Made by a program: the position numbers and the translations under genes
The notes under the pieces: model-generated
Told to the model about the DNA's origin: nothing
The model's input: the letters and a program-made list of their open reading frames with translations, nothing else
Database searches by the model: none
Shown here: positions 10,820-22,216 of the stretch, in pieces
Layout: every line of letters begins with the position of its first letter
How positions within the stretch are numbered: position 1 is the first letter of the stretch
DNA from: Prorocentrum cordatum
Lineage: Eukaryota > Sar > Dinophyceae > Prorocentrales > Prorocentraceae
NCBI GenBank assembly: GCA_963575745.1
Contig: CAUYUJ010011226.1
Location: 46,347 to 110,346, forward strand
Reading direction: 5' to 3'
Length of the DNA: 64,000 nucleotides

Positions 10820-10975
10820 CTAGGCCGCTGCGATTGTCTTGGTTTCGCCAGTGCCGGGCGGCCCATGCGCCAAGAGGATCATGCGCTCGAGAAACCGCGA
10901 GAGGACTACGGCCTGGGCAGGATTGAGCTGGTGCCTCTCGGCTTGAGTGTGTCTTCTGGGGGCAAAGCTCTGTTT
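10820..10975 (-). pseudogene. SF1 helicase Walker A segment with altered motif
   Basis: The frame reads ERHQLNPAQAVVL and then LLAHGPPGTGETKTIAAA, followed by TAG at 10822-10820. LN..Q followed by GPPGTGKTKTI is typical of UPF1-like helicases (Q motif region and motif I). Here the Walker A lysine appears as Glu (GTGET), which would abolish ATP binding. With the stop just after, this suggests a pseudogene, though the stop could lie in an intron. Confidence 0.55.
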
Positions 10976-11280
10976 CTCTGTTCAGGCTCAAGACTCGGAT
11001 CAAGTTCTGGTTCGTGTCTGCGCTGGAACCCTGATTCAAGTCTGGCCCTCAGCACCAACTCCGATTTAGGGCTGACTGGAAACTCTCAAGTAAGTGTGAT
11101 TCTGATTTGGTGTGGGTCCGCCGAAGAAAATGTCGCGGCGTCGGCCCCGAACGCTGACGGGTCGGCCTCGTGCGCATGCGTCTTCAAGGACAACAGAAGG
11201 AATGCGTAAACCAAGCGGCAGGTCATGGCTTGTGTACGTCTGAGGAGCCAGCGCTAGCTCGAGGCCAGAAACGCACCACA

Positions 11281-11535
11281 CTCGACGCCCGCACTCGTGC
11301 CTACACTCCATGCCGACACCCGCACTCCATACTCGCCTCTCGCACCCGCGTCCGCACTCTACGCCCGCAGTCCACGTGCGCTCTCGCATCCCGCACTGCA
11401 CGCCCCCACTCGAACCCAGCACTCACACTCCACGCTCTACGCCCACACCCGCGCCCCACACACACACACACCACACTCTACGCCCACAGTCTACGCACAC
11501 ACTCGCACCCCACACTCACACCCCACACCAAACCG
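11281..11535. repeat. CACTCGCACCC-type minisatellite
   Basis: Degenerate CACTC(G/C)CACCC/CACACTCTACGCC units. Confidence 0.8.
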
Positions 11536-11537
11536 AG

Positions 11538-12075
11538 TTGATTTACCGACTTGATTAGACGAGTTGATTTCCCGAGTTGATTTACAGGGTTGATTTGCCG
11601 ACATGGTTTCCCGAGTTGATTTGCCGAATTGGTTTCCCGAGTTGGTTTACATATTTACCGAATTGGTTTCCAGAGTTGATTTGCCGAGTAGATTTGCAGA
11701 GTTGGTTTGCAGAATTTATTTGCAGAGTTGATTTGCCGAATTGATTTCCCGGGTTGATGCGTGGAGTTGGCTTGCGCGGAACGCTGAGATGGCGAGTTGA
11801 ATTGGCGTTGACTTCATGGGCTTTGACTTGCCATTCCAATTGCGAAGTGCGAGTTGGTTCTCTCAGTAGATTTCCCGAGTTGGTTTCCCAAGTTGATTTC
11901 CCGAGTTGGTTTGCCGAGTTGTTTTCCCGAGTTGATTTGCCGAGCTGATTTAGAGAGTTGGTTTAGAGAGTTGATTTCGCGGGGCGGCCTGCCGAGTTGA
12001 GTTCGCAAACTGATGTGCCGAGTTGATGTGCAGTCTGGTTTCGCGATTGGAGGTGCCGAATGGATTCGGCGAGTT
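11538..12075. repeat. 13-bp minisatellite (CGAGTTGATTTCC)
   Basis: About 35-40 degenerate units of CGAGTTG(A/G)TTT(C/G)C(C). Confidence 0.9.
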
Positions 12076-12719
12076 GGTTGTCCGAGCTGGTTCCTCGAGT
12101 GCGAAGTGCGAATTGACCGTGGGGTGGGCGCCCCCGGCTTAATGCGCCGAGTTGACCCGCGTCTCGCGTTCGTGTCGCGCGGGCGCACAGCGCGGGGGGT
12201 GAGCGTGGGCGCGAGCGCGGGGTGCGAGTGTGAAGTGCGAGTGTGGGCGCACAGTGCGGGGGGCGGTTGCGGGGGCGAGCGCGGGGCGCGCGTGCGAAGT
12301 GCGAGTGTGCAGTGAGACTTTGGGCGCCGAGTGCGAGGGGCGGCTGCGCGCCCCGAAATGGCTGCTAGCTTGAGAGGCGCGATCGCTGCCCCGCAGACGT
12401 GCACAAGTCAGGGCTGGGGGCCCGGCCGCCAGTTGCCAAATGCTGCGAGCTGGGGCGGGGCAGCGCCCCCCCGCCTGCGCGGCCCTGCACGGGGCAACTC
12501 AGCGGCAGCTGGGGCAAACAAAAAGCTCGCCTGGGGCTCGCTCCTCAGGGCTGCCGGCTGCCGCGCCGCGACAGGGTGCGCATCGCGGTGGCCGCCGATC
12601 CCCGCCGCTCGCCCGGGACAGGTCGGGGGCAGGGCGCGCAGAGGAGAATCGCCGCGCTTTTCGCCGGGCTCGGGGGCGCGGGGGGTGCCCTGGGAGGCGC
12701 CCAAAACGAAGGCAGGGGC

Positions 12720-13260
12720 AAAGGGTGGGAACGGTCGCGAGGACGAAGGCGGCGGCGAAGTGGGAACGGGGGCGGGGGCGATGGGCGAGAGTTACCGAGG
12801 GCGAGAGCGAAGGCGACGATGAGGGCGGGGGCGAGGGCAGGAACGACGGCGAGAACGAGGGCGGGAACGAAGGCGGGGATGAAAGCGGGAACGAGGGCGA
12901 GAACGAAGGATATAAAGAAGGCGGGAACGAGGGCGGGGGCGATGGCGAGAGGGCGAGAACGGGGCGGGGGCGACGGCGGGAACGAGGGCGGGGGCGAGGG
13001 CGGGAACAAGGGCGAGAACCGGGGCGGGATCGACGGCGGGGGCGACGGCGGGAGCGACGGCGGGAGCGAGGGCGAAAACGAAGAAGAGAACGAAAGCGAA
13101 GACGAGGGCGGGAACGAGGGCGGGAACGAGGGCGAGAACGGGAACGAAGGCGGGAGCGAGGGCGAGAACAGAGGCGAGAACGAGGGCGGGAAAGAGGGTG
13201 AGAACGGGGGCGAGAGCTATGGCGGGAACGGGGGGGGGGGCGAGGGCGGGGCTGAGGTCG
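12720..13260. repeat. GGGCGGGAACGA minisatellite, array 1
   Basis: Six-bp based array (GGGCGA/GGCGGG/AACGAG) over about 540 bp. The Gly/Glu/Asn- and Arg-rich frames are artefacts. Confidence 0.9.
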
Positions 13261-13514
13261 GGGGGCCGCCTCTAAGCGCCTCCAGGATTCCTCCGGGCGC
13301 CTCGGGAATTCCCCGGGCGCCTCTGGGGAACCTCCGCGGAAACTCCGGGGGGTCTGTTTGAAGTCTTTTTCAAATCTGTTTAAAGTCTGTTTGAGGTCTG
13401 TTTAGGGCCACTCTCTGATTGAGAGGTCTGTTTGAGGTCTGGCCGAAACTCTATTTCAAATCTGATTTCCCCGGGCGGCCCTTGGGCTCCCCGGGCGGCC
13501 GCCGGGCGGCCCCC

Positions 13515-13900
13515 GAACGATGGCGAAAACGAAGGCGATGCTTAAGGCGGGAACGGGGGCGGGGGCGACGGCGAGGGCGAGCGCGGGAACGCAAGCGGGG
13601 GCGAAGGCGGGAACGAGGGCGAGAAGGGAAGCGAGAACGAGGGCGGGGACGAACGAGGGCGGGAACGAGGGCGGGGGCGAGAACGACGGCGGGAATGAGG
13701 GCGGGAACGAAGGCGAGAACGTGGGCGGGGGCGACGGCGGGAAGGGCGGCGGGGGCGACGGCGGGGGCGAAGGCGAAAACGAAGGCGGGGTCGAAGCTTG
13801 GAACGGGGGCGGGGGCGACGGTGGGAGCAAGGCGGGGTCGAAGGCTACGGCGAGACAGAGGGCTGAAGTGAAACTGCCTTCGGGCGGGGGCGAGGGCGGG
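13515..13900. repeat. GGGCGGGAACGA minisatellite, array 2, cut by gap
   Basis: Same unit as array 1, ending directly at the run of N, so its true length is unknown. Confidence 0.9.
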
Positions 13901-14000
13901 NNNNNNNNNNNNNNNNNNNNNNNNNNNNNNNNNNNNNNNNNNNNNNNNNNNNNNNNNNNNNNNNNNNNNNNNNNNNNNNNNNNNNNNNNNNNNNNNNNNN
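13901..14000. other. Assembly gap (100 N)
   Basis: Exactly 100 N, the usual placeholder for a gap of unknown size. It falls at the end of a GC-rich minisatellite. Confidence 0.99.
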
Positions 14001-14089
14001 GACAGAGAGCGAGGGGGGGGGGCGGGCGAGGAGAGAGGACAAGCTCACTTGCGCAGCGAGCCCCGCGCCCTCCGCCCAGGACTGCTAGA

Positions 14090-14370
14090 GCTCTGATGGT
14101 GCTCGGATTCAGCTCTGTTTTGGCTCTGGCCTGAAACTCTTCTCTGGTTCGGCTGAGACTCTGATTTGGCTCTGGCCTGAAACTCCGATTCATCTCTCTG
14201 GTTTAGCTGAAACTCGGATTTAGCTCTGGTCTGGAACTCTGATTTCACTCTGATTTAGGTCTGGCTGGGGACAGAGCCGTATCAGAGTTAAATCAGAGTT
14301 CAGACCAGAGTTAAATCAGATATTCAAACAAATCCGACATGAAACTGAGCTCCGGCCAGAGTTGGATCAG
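14090..14370. repeat. CTCTGATTTAGCTCTGG-type repeats, partly inverted
   Basis: Repeats of AACTC(T/G)GATTT.(G/A)CTCTGG(C/T)CTG on the plus strand up to about 14260, then the reverse complement form (CAGAGTTAAATCAGA) to about 14370. Confidence 0.75.
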
Positions 14371-14989
14371 AGCATTACCAAGGAGTTTTTTTGATTGGAG
14401 CTTTTCAAGCTAGTTTGCCTCCGAAGCGCGCGCTCGACTCTCGGCGGCGCGCTGGGCGTGGGCGCGGCCTGGGGCGGGGGGAATTCTCTGAAAGACGTGT
14501 CCAGGGCAAGCCTCGACGTCCTCGTTGCTAGGCCCGCTGCTGCTGGGTGGTTCCTCAGCAGCCTGCGTCGCCCTGTCGTCGTCCGGGTCAGGTGTGGCCA
14601 TCGCCGGGGTTGCTGCAACCTGTGGCCTGAGCGATCGCCCTGCCGTGGCCATGGCAGCAGTCGAATTGGCGATCTCCTTGTTTTCTACCTCTTGTGATCG
14701 CAAGTCCAACGCGTAGTTGGTCGCTGGGGGGTGAGGTGCCCTGGAGGCTCTCCGTCTCGGCATGCAGCATGAGGACGTCATTGCAAGGTTGGTCTGCACC
14801 TGCGGCGGGGCGTGGTCTGCCCGATGCCGAGCGTTGCCCAGTCCGCTGGGCTGGAAGACCGGTGTTGTTTTCTGGATGGAAGGCCCAGTGGGGGCTCCCG
14901 GGGCGGGGGGCCATGCCGCAGTCGTATCAGCGATGTGAGCGGTGACAGGGGATCTGTGCGACGCGGGAGCGGGCGCGTGGCACTCCTGC

Positions 14990-15700
14990 TCCTAGGGCCG
15001 CTCGATAGTATGCTCGCCTGCCCAGGAGAGAATGTAGTGCTCGCCAGAGTCTCCCTTATTCTTGGCCAGGGATGCACCGAACCCGAAGTCGCGTGCCACA
15101 TGGCGCGGGCGCTCGGGGTCGCACTTCGGCGCGCAGACCTCGAGTGCGCGCGTTCGTCGGCGACGAAGGGTATCCCTGGTTTCAGCGGCGTCGTCCCCAG
15201 TTGGTTCCAGGCGGGCGCGCATCTCCATCGTGAAGACCTGCAGCAACCTCTTCCTTCTTTGCTGAACCATCTGTGGCCAGCTGACGGGTGGCCGCGTGGC
15301 GCCAGGGATGGGCCCTGTAGGCCGGCGTGCTGCGCGCGCGCGGATCTCGTGCCGGGGGCCTTCCAAAAAGAGAATGCGCGAACTTTCCTGCTTCAGCGGC
15401 GGGCGTGTCGTCGCTGAAGCCTTCGCCCCCCGTGGGGTGGATGTCGGGCGGTGGCTCGGTGGAACCGGTGCTGCCGCACCGCGCTGCGCAGCCGCCGCTG
15501 GTGGCTGCGGGTGGTGGGCCGGGAGCAGCTGGGCCAGGCGGCGCAGCCCGCGACGGAGCCGCGCCGCTTGCGTCCTGGTTGCTGGGGGAAGCACTGGGCC
15601 GCCCCACTGGCAAGGGCATCGCGTGTGTCGGTGGCCTTGTTGGAAGACCAGGTCCCGGCCCCTAGTCGTGCTGCTGGTCGGCAGGCCGCGTTCTGTCGAC
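14990..15700 (-). other. Open minus-strand frame, unassigned
   Basis: The frame contains the acidic/basic segment QRRKRLLQVFTMEMRARLEP and ends near GDSGEHYILSWAGEHT. It may be the 3' end of the LINE-like element or a neighbouring exon. No domain is recognised. Confidence 0.3.
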
Positions 15701-16145
15701 GTCGGCAACGAATCCCATGGGGGGGCCAGTCGTCAGATGCCCCGGCCAGGGGGGGTGCAGGTCGGCGCGGCGTCTCAGTCGCCGTCGTCTTATTCCCGGC
15801 CGTCGCCGCCAAATTCGCACCTGCCATTGCCTTGAAGGCGGTGTTCCGTGCGCCGCTCGTTGCCGCTGGTGCAGAAGCAAGCTGCTCCTACTTCAGCGCC
15901 GCGCGGCGCTCCAGCAGCCTGAAAACCTTCGTGGCACATGCGGCGCAGCGCCCCGGCGGCGTGCTCGTCTGTCGCGCATGACATTGCGCTGGGCGCCGGG
16001 GTTTAGCGCGGGCGACGGTGGCCGCCCGCCCCTGCCAGCCCAGCCGCCGCCGGCCAGACAAAATGTTCGCAGGGGGGTCTGTCGCCTCCGTGCGCAGGGC
16101 GCACTCGGCCGCCGCCAACTTCGACGTGAAAATTCGACTGGCCCA

Positions 16146-17421
16146 CTACCTTCGCCAACCCACGTGGGCAAGCGAGCAGCAGAGGCGCGCGGCAGTGGGC
16201 AGCGCGGCCGCGCGCGCGCGGGCGTTGAGTCTGCCGCGCGCCCCGTCCTCAAAAATCGCAACTCCCCCCTTGGCGGCGAACGCCGTCGCGGCCAAGTCGG
16301 TCAGCTCGCTAGGGGAATTCAAAGCGCTGTGGTTCTTGAGACAAGGAGGTGTCGTCCATCCCCGCGGCCCTGGGAGCGGCGCCTGGCGGGCTCTCATTTC
16401 AAAATCGCTAATTTTCGGGGGCAAGTCATCGAGTTGGGAAACAACTGAGATAGAACAGACATGATGGGACAGAGCCCCAGGCCAAATTTCCCTCGCGCGT
16501 GGGCTCGCTTCAGATTTAGCCAACGGGCTGTCCCAAGACACGTGGCGCGGCCTGGCCCTGCGAGGAAGCCCGAATATTTGGCGGCAGCCTCAACCCAAAG
16601 GCTGGCCCATTCGGGCGCCTCGTCGCCGCCTGGGCGCGCAGCTCCTGCTCGTCGCGCCAGTGCAAGGGCGCCAGGTTGGTCTTCTGAAGATTAGGCGCGA
16701 GCCTAGACACTGCCTCGAAGTCCGTGAAGAACGTCTTCAGGGTGCCCAAGCAGGCATGGGCGTTGTTCAGCGTCGCGGCAAGGTCGCGAACCGACGCGCG
16801 AGACCGTGCCGCAGGATCCACGCGACGAAGACGCCGTAACATCAAATCAGTCGCCATGGCGAATAGCAGTGGGGACAAGGAACAGCTGCCGATGCCGCGA
16901 GTGATGAGGAATCCGGGGGATCTCTCGCGCTGGATCTGGATGATGCAAGTGTTGTCCAGAAACAGAACGTCGACGGCGTTGAGCAACCGTCGGGGCCGCC
17001 CCAACTTTTTGAAAGCCCGCAAGACAAAATCCTCCAGACTCTGTGACCCATGCCGTCTTCTTCGGGGGGGAAGAGGAGGCTCTCGTTGAAACTGGGGTAG
17101 TATTGCCGCCGCTTGGCGGGGCCGTCGTTCCGCGCCAGCGCCTGGAGGGCCTCGAAGAGCGCGTCGACCGCCTGGCCGCCAACTGCCCGCCGCGCTCCTA
17201 GCGGGATCCCGTCGGGGTCCGGCGCTGGCTGCAGTCTTGGGGGGCTCCAGCTCCTTCTTGCGATGCCGCCGCGTCAACTGAAGGTCCTGGAGGTCCGGGC
17301 GAAGCGGGCCCCGCGCTGCTCTGTCCGCCGCGCCCTCCTCCAAAAGCGCAGCCAAAAGGTGTTCGTCGATGCCCTGGGCCCGGAAGGTCCCGCGCCAGTG
17401 CCGACGAAGTTCAGCAGCCAT
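16146..17421 (-). pseudogene. LINE-type reverse transcriptase, frameshifted and probably inactive
   Basis: The frame 17421-16516 contains DNTCIIQIQRERSPGFLITR, then GIGSCSLSPLLFAMATD, matching the RT block RG..QG.PLSPLLF..A.D. The catalytic (Y/F)ADD box appears as SVRDLAATL, so one Asp is missing. A different frame (16541-16146) continues with the post-RT region typical of these LINEs (ISVVSQLDDLPP with an upstream WDSPLAK). The frame change and the lost Asp indicate a dead copy. Confidence 0.65.
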
Positions 17422-19347
17422 CTCGCCCGCTTCTGTTCGGGGGCGGCCGGCAAAGCCCGCCGCCGCGCCCGCGCCCGTCGACGAGCCTGGGGCGAGCTTG
17501 AACAGCAGGGGCGCGCCCTCCTGGCGTTTCCGTCGTGCCTGCTGCGTCTCGCGCCCCCTTTCGCCCTCCGGCGCCGCGTGCAGCGGCGCGAGGGCCGCCT
17601 CCCTGATCGGCTCGGTCGCGTGAACCCGGAGGGCCCCTCAAGGAGGTCGTGGGGTTTCCTTCGAAAGCGGCGGGCTTCTCGACGAGTTCCCCGACCTAGG
17701 AGTAGCGGCGGAAGCGCGGCGAGACTGGTCCCAAACGGCGCTGATCCAATGCGCGGATGGATCTCGTAACGGCCCCCGGCATGTCCTCTGGCTCGGTGGC
17801 CTGCGCGCGGCCTCCGGATGTGATCTCAAAGTGAGGCGCCACCGATCGCGTCGCCTGCCTGAGGAGCTCCGCCCGCTGATGTGCTGGGGCCTCCAGATGG
17901 CCAGGGGTGAATGCGCAATGGCCCCAGAGCGCGCGCTGCGGAATGGGCCTGTCGGCGGTGTCCAACCGCGCTGGCAGACGTCGCGCGGCATGGGCGGCGC
18001 GATGCATGGAGTGGCCCCAGCGGGGCCCCAGAGCCGCGACCTGTAACTTTCAGACCATGCGCCGGGAAACGTGTTGCTTGAAGCGGGGCCGGTCCAATCT
18101 CGAGGGCGAGGCGGCGCCGGGGAGTGTCATCCCCGACTGGGGCAGCTCGCGCAGGCCGCGCCGCCGCCGCGAGAGCCTCTGGAACTGTCCCTCCTCCGCG
18201 GCGCCCCGCTCTACAATGGGCGGCATGGTGGCCGCGCGCCGCCGACCGAGCGCGCGGCGGAGCCGCGCGCTTGCGATCCCGCCGAGCGCGGTGTGGGCGC
18301 GCGTCGGAGGACGACTGGCAGACGAAATCCGATCCCGAAGATGCCCCCTGAGGCGTGGGGAATGCGCGCAACGCTCGAGCGCCGTCGGGCGCGCCCCAGT
18401 CAGGTCCAACTCCGCGACTTCAGCCCCCGCGTGAAAATGCGAGACGACCGCGTCGAGTGCAATAGCGGCGCCCCGCCGTGAGAGCATGGCAGCGCGTCCA
18501 GGCCAAATGACGCGCCGCTGAAGCCCGCGCGCGCGTCGGCCCAGGGAGTCCGCCCCGGCGATTATTCCAGCGCCGGCGCGGCCCGCCGTGGGCCCGGCAG
18601 ACCGCCGCGCCCGCGTTCCTATGGGGGGCCTCCAGGCATGATTCTTCCACTCCGTTTCGCGGTCCTCCGTGGTCGGGAGCGCGTCCGTCCGCCGTGATTC
18701 GCGCGCGCGCGCCTCCTTGGCCTGGACGGGGGCTCTGTCGGGGCAGGAGAGAGCCCGGGCGTTCCGAGTGGCGGCTCTGGAAGCACCGTGGAATTTCCCA
18801 TGCCGCGAAGGCGCCGCGGGCCTCGGCGCCGGGGGCGGAGGCGCAGCCGGCAGGGGCGAAGGGCGGGGCATCATTCCGAGCGCGTGGAGCGAGCGGCGCC
18901 GTCGATAGGAATCGCTGGGCGCGCCCGATCGATTGAGTCCGGGGCCCCGATGGGGCGACCTCCGACGCCGGGTGGGCGACGGGGGGCGGTGGGGGGCGAT
19001 GTGCGGAGCATTTAGAATGGCATCGGTAGCAAATTGCATTGAAGGGCGCCGAGGTCGACCAATGACGCTGGTGCGCCGCGGACTCGGCCACGGAGAACGC
19101 CCCGAGGTGGTTCGCGGAGACCGGCGCCGACGCGCAGGCGCGGAGATGCCGGGCGACCTCGAGGGGGAAACCCGCGATGCCTTCCAAGTCTCAGACTTGA
19201 GCTCCACGTGCGTTCCCGGAATGCGGATGAAATCCGCGGATGCCCGCGTTGATCGGCGGTGCTCCTCGCCGATTCCACTGCTCGTTTCCCAGCGCCCCTC
19301 GGCTGTCCAGCGCGTCGTTGGTGACGGTGATCCCGGCGCGGTCCTGG

Positions 19348-19776
19348 CTAACCTGCGCCGCGTGGCCGTGCAGGGCGTCGCGCTGGCGCCCGACCTCCTC
19401 GGCCGATTTCCACGAGGCCCGTCCATCGTCCAGCTGGGGCATTGGCGTCCTGCGAAGCAAAGTGGATGTACTCGCCTGCTGCGGGAGCACGGGGGTAGTC
19501 CGTCTCCTGCAGCTGAAGGCCAGTGGCCCGACGCGCGTGAGTCATGCAGAGACGGGGGCTGATCGTCCTCCTGTCCGACTTCGCCTCGAAGCGCAACGTC
19601 CGAATGACAATCGCGATGAGATGGGCGCGCCGTGCCGCGGCGCTAGGGTGCCTCCAAGCCTCGGGAAGTCGTCCAAGATGCCGCCGCCAAGCGCTCCCCA
19701 TGTTTGGAGGCCCGTCGCCGTAGCTACACCCGGTTTCCTCCGCGTCCGCCTGCGACCCGACCTGAAGCAACGGCAA
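19348..19776 (-). pseudogene. Possible LINE endonuclease fragment
   Basis: The frame includes ATGLQLQETDYPRAPAAGEY and HFASQDANAPAGRWTGLVEI, reminiscent of the LQET and SG....GVG.L segments of endonuclease/exonuclease/phosphatase-fold LINE nucleases. No SDH motif is seen. Its position upstream of the RT supports the reading; similarity is weak. Confidence 0.35.
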
Positions 19777-20021
19777 GAACCTGCGAGCAGAGAGGCCAAT
19801 GCGGTAGGCTCGCCATCAACGATCCGGACTCCAGCAGCAAGGCGTCCTGGTCAGAGATCATGGAGCGGAGTCCGTAGAATGTGTCGCCCGCGATCATAGT
19901 CCCCCGGGCGTGGCGTAGATGAAGGAGGAAGTCCAGGTCGCTGACTGCAGCGGGAAGGATCCAGTCAACGCACAAGCGAAGTACTGTCAGCCGAGCGGGC
20001 TACGCTGCGTTGGGCGGGAGA

Positions 20022-20792
20022 TCACCTGCTGCAGCTGGGGGGCCTGCAAGACGGAACCCTGGAGTAGTCCTCGGCCCGTGCGTTGATGGCCATGATCCTG
20101 GGGACCGGCACGGAGCATAGGGCTGCAGCGGGCTCCGCCATGGCAGGCGGGGCCCGTGGCCCAGTGTTCCCCCGCTGGAAGATCGGCAAGCCCTGGAAAA
20201 TTTGCCTTGGAAAACCAATACTTGGCATGATCATCTCCATGGTGGTGGAGATGAGGGTGAACGACTGGGCGACAGGTGACCGCTTCGCCGCCGGCAGGGG
20301 GGAGTGCCAGAGGTCCGTGGTGCTCTCGGCGCTGTCCATGCCCGTTTGGATTGGGACCGGGGCCGACAGGTAGAAGGCAGCGGGACGCGCCTCAACCGAC
20401 GTGCGGCGCATGAGCTGCGACAGGAACCGCGTGAGCGCGTTGGCATCGGCGGGCGCACGCAACGCCAATGAGAGGCCTCGGCCGTGCTCCCAAAACTCGT
20501 TGTCACCCTTCTCCCCCAATCTGGCGACTTGCCGAGCGCAGTCGATGACCGCATCGGATTGGACACGTGGTCCCAAAATGTCAGACCACTGCGTCGTAAC
20601 TTGCGTGACTGCCGGGAGCGGGGCCTGGAGGAAGTGAAGAGCCGTGTGCCCGAGCTCCGTGCTTGTGTAATGGCAGCCGTGGTGCGCGTAGACGGCGCCG
20701 TTGAGCAACTGCCGAAGGCAGGGCCGCCTCGCAGTGGGCAGCCGCTGCATTGAGCTTGTCGATGAAGTGCTCGGCGCGCCCGACGTCCTCAA
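20022..20792 (-). CDS. Open frame of unknown function
   Basis: A 250-codon minus-strand frame with protein-like composition (for example TSTELGHTALHFLQAPLPAV and LTRFLSQLMRRTSVEARPAA). It lies between the exon at 20909-21399 and the LINE-like element and could belong to either. I do not recognise it. Confidence 0.35.
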   Translation of the reverse strand: MRTSGAPSTSSTSSMQRLPTARRPCLRQLLNGAVYAHHGCHYTSTELGHTALHFLQAPLPAVTQVTTQWSDILGPRVQSDAVIDCARQVARLGEKGDNEFWEHGRGLSLALRAPADANALTRFLSQLMRRTSVEARPAAFYLSAPVPIQTGMDSAESTTDLWHSPLPAAKRSPVAQSFTLISTTMEMIMPSIGFPRQIFQGLPIFQRGNTGPRAPPAMAEPAAALCSVPVPRIMAINARAEDYSRVPSCRPPSCSR

Positions 20793-20908
20793 CAGACCAA
20801 GCTGGGGGCTTGGCGAGGCCGCGCTACTGGATCGCCGTCTTACGACGATTGGCGCTCAGCACTTCGGTCGGGTCAAACCCGCTCAGGAAGGCCAACCCCA
20901 AGACCTAC

Positions 20909-21399
20909 CAGGAACACTCAGCCTGAGAGGCGTAGCCCAGCTTGGACAGGATGGTGTTCAGGGGCGCCCAAATGGTCAGCACGGCCGCACCATTGGCCGC
21001 AGTCAGCGTCGCAGCCACGAACGGGAAGTTCGTCGGGAGTTCGTCGTCCGCAAAAGCTGGGAAGGCGACGAGGGAGTTCGGGAACGCCATGGTCAAACCT
21101 GGGGGCGCGGCAACGGCGGGGCTCGTCGGCGGGGCGGGGGACGCGCCAGCCTGGTCAACCTCGATGTCGGCCACATTGTCGTAATCACCGATCCCGAGGT
21201 CCCTGGTCTCCTGGGTCAGGCCCGTGACCCCAGCCACCTGCGCAGCAGCGGGCACGCTCTGCTCCACAGCCCCGTGCGCAGCGCAGACGTTCGAGCCCGG
21301 GGCCGCGCCGCGGGCCACCCCGTGGCTCAAGCAGGCCCGACGGGGCGGCATTGCGTCGGGGTTCGCGCTCTGGGCACAAGTCCGAAAGCCTTCCAACGG
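20909..21399 (-). CDS. Internal exon of unknown gene
   Basis: The minus-strand acceptor CATACAG precedes CCGTTGGAAGG at 21399, and a donor-like TTCCTG|GTAGGT ends it at 20909. The frame has balanced composition (GDYDNVADIEVDQAG, FADDELPTNFPFVAATLTAA). An intron made of the decamer minisatellite (21415-21745) lies upstream on this strand. No domain recognised. Confidence 0.45.
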
Positions 21400-21414
21400 C
21401 TGTATGATGCAGTG

Positions 21415-21745
21415 AAAATCAATGCAAAGCAATGCAGGGCAATGCAAAGCACGACGGGACAGTGCAAAGCAATGCGACGCAATGCCATGCAACGCAGTGT
21501 AGTGCAAATCAACGCGTTGCAACGCAAAACGATGCAAATCAATGCAACGTCATGCAATGCAAGGCAAAGCACTGCAGAGCAATACAACACACGACATAAC
21601 AATGTAAAACAATGCAACTCAATGCAAAACCGTGCAATGCAATGCGATTGCAATGCGATTGCAATGCGATGACGCAAACCAGTGCAAAGTAACGCAACGC
21701 AATGCAAAACAATGCAGAGCAATGCGCAGCAATGCAAAGCGGACA
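21415..21745. repeat. Decamer minisatellite (GCAATGCAAA), same as 9090-9296
   Basis: Over 30 degenerate copies of GCAATGCAA(A/C). It ends next to the acceptor of the exon at 20909-21399, so it is probably intronic. Confidence 0.85.
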
Positions 21746-22216
21746 GCGACGAGGCGGCGGGCGGCGATGAGGCGGCGACCGCGGCCGGCGGCAACTGCGG
21801 CCACGTGGCAGCCAGAGCTGCCCGCAGGCCGAGGCGATGGGCGGCGGCGGCCACATAGCCGCCAGACCCGCGCAGGCCCAGAGGATGGGCGGCGACGAGG
21901 CGGCGACGGGGAGGCGACGGCGGCCACATAGCCGCCAGACCGCCGCGCAGGCCCAGCTCCGTCGAAAAGAAGGAAAGAAGGACCTCTAAGCGCAAGCGCT
22001 GTTCGGGGAACAGTTGCCATCCAGGGAGGGGACAGAGGGAGGGCAGGGCAGGGGGAGGGCTGCTGGGGCCGAGGGAGGGAGGGGCAGAGGGGCAGCTGGA
22101 AGGCCCACGCCCACGCAGACGGCCAGAGCCCGCCGAGAGGAGAGCCTGCCTCGGGGAGGGGCGCCCGCGACCGGCGCAGCGCGGCGCGCACGCGGCCATG
22201 CCGAGCGGCGAGGCGG
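21746..22216. other. No gene seen
   Basis: GC-rich sequence with repeated GCGGCGAC and CCACATAGCCGCCAGAC blocks (21770-21950), then G/A-rich sequence. It is the region downstream of the stop at 22217 on the minus strand. Confidence 0.5.

Larger units (their letters stand above)
10976..14980. other. No gene seen; minisatellite-dominated and gap
   Basis: Successive arrays: a CACTC-rich tract (11281-11535), a 13-mer (11538-12075), GGGCGGGAACGA-type (12720-13260 and 13515-13900), a gap (13901-14000) and CTCTGATTT-type repeats (14090-14370). Confidence 0.6.
14990..20000 (-). mobile_element. Decayed non-LTR (LINE-like) retrotransposon
   Basis: Minus-strand fragments occur in the order expected for a LINE: an endonuclease-like piece near 19.3-19.8 kb, then reverse transcriptase (16516-17421) and its C-terminal region (16146-16541). 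The frames are interrupted, so the element looks dead. Outer limits are a guess; I could not identify a 3' tail or target duplication. Very GC-rich frames between 17.5 and 19.3 kb are mostly uninterpretable. Confidence 0.5.

Noticed and set aside
12399-13361. Gly/Glu/Asn- and Arg-rich plus-strand frames
   Set aside because: They follow from the GGGCGGGAACGA minisatellite.
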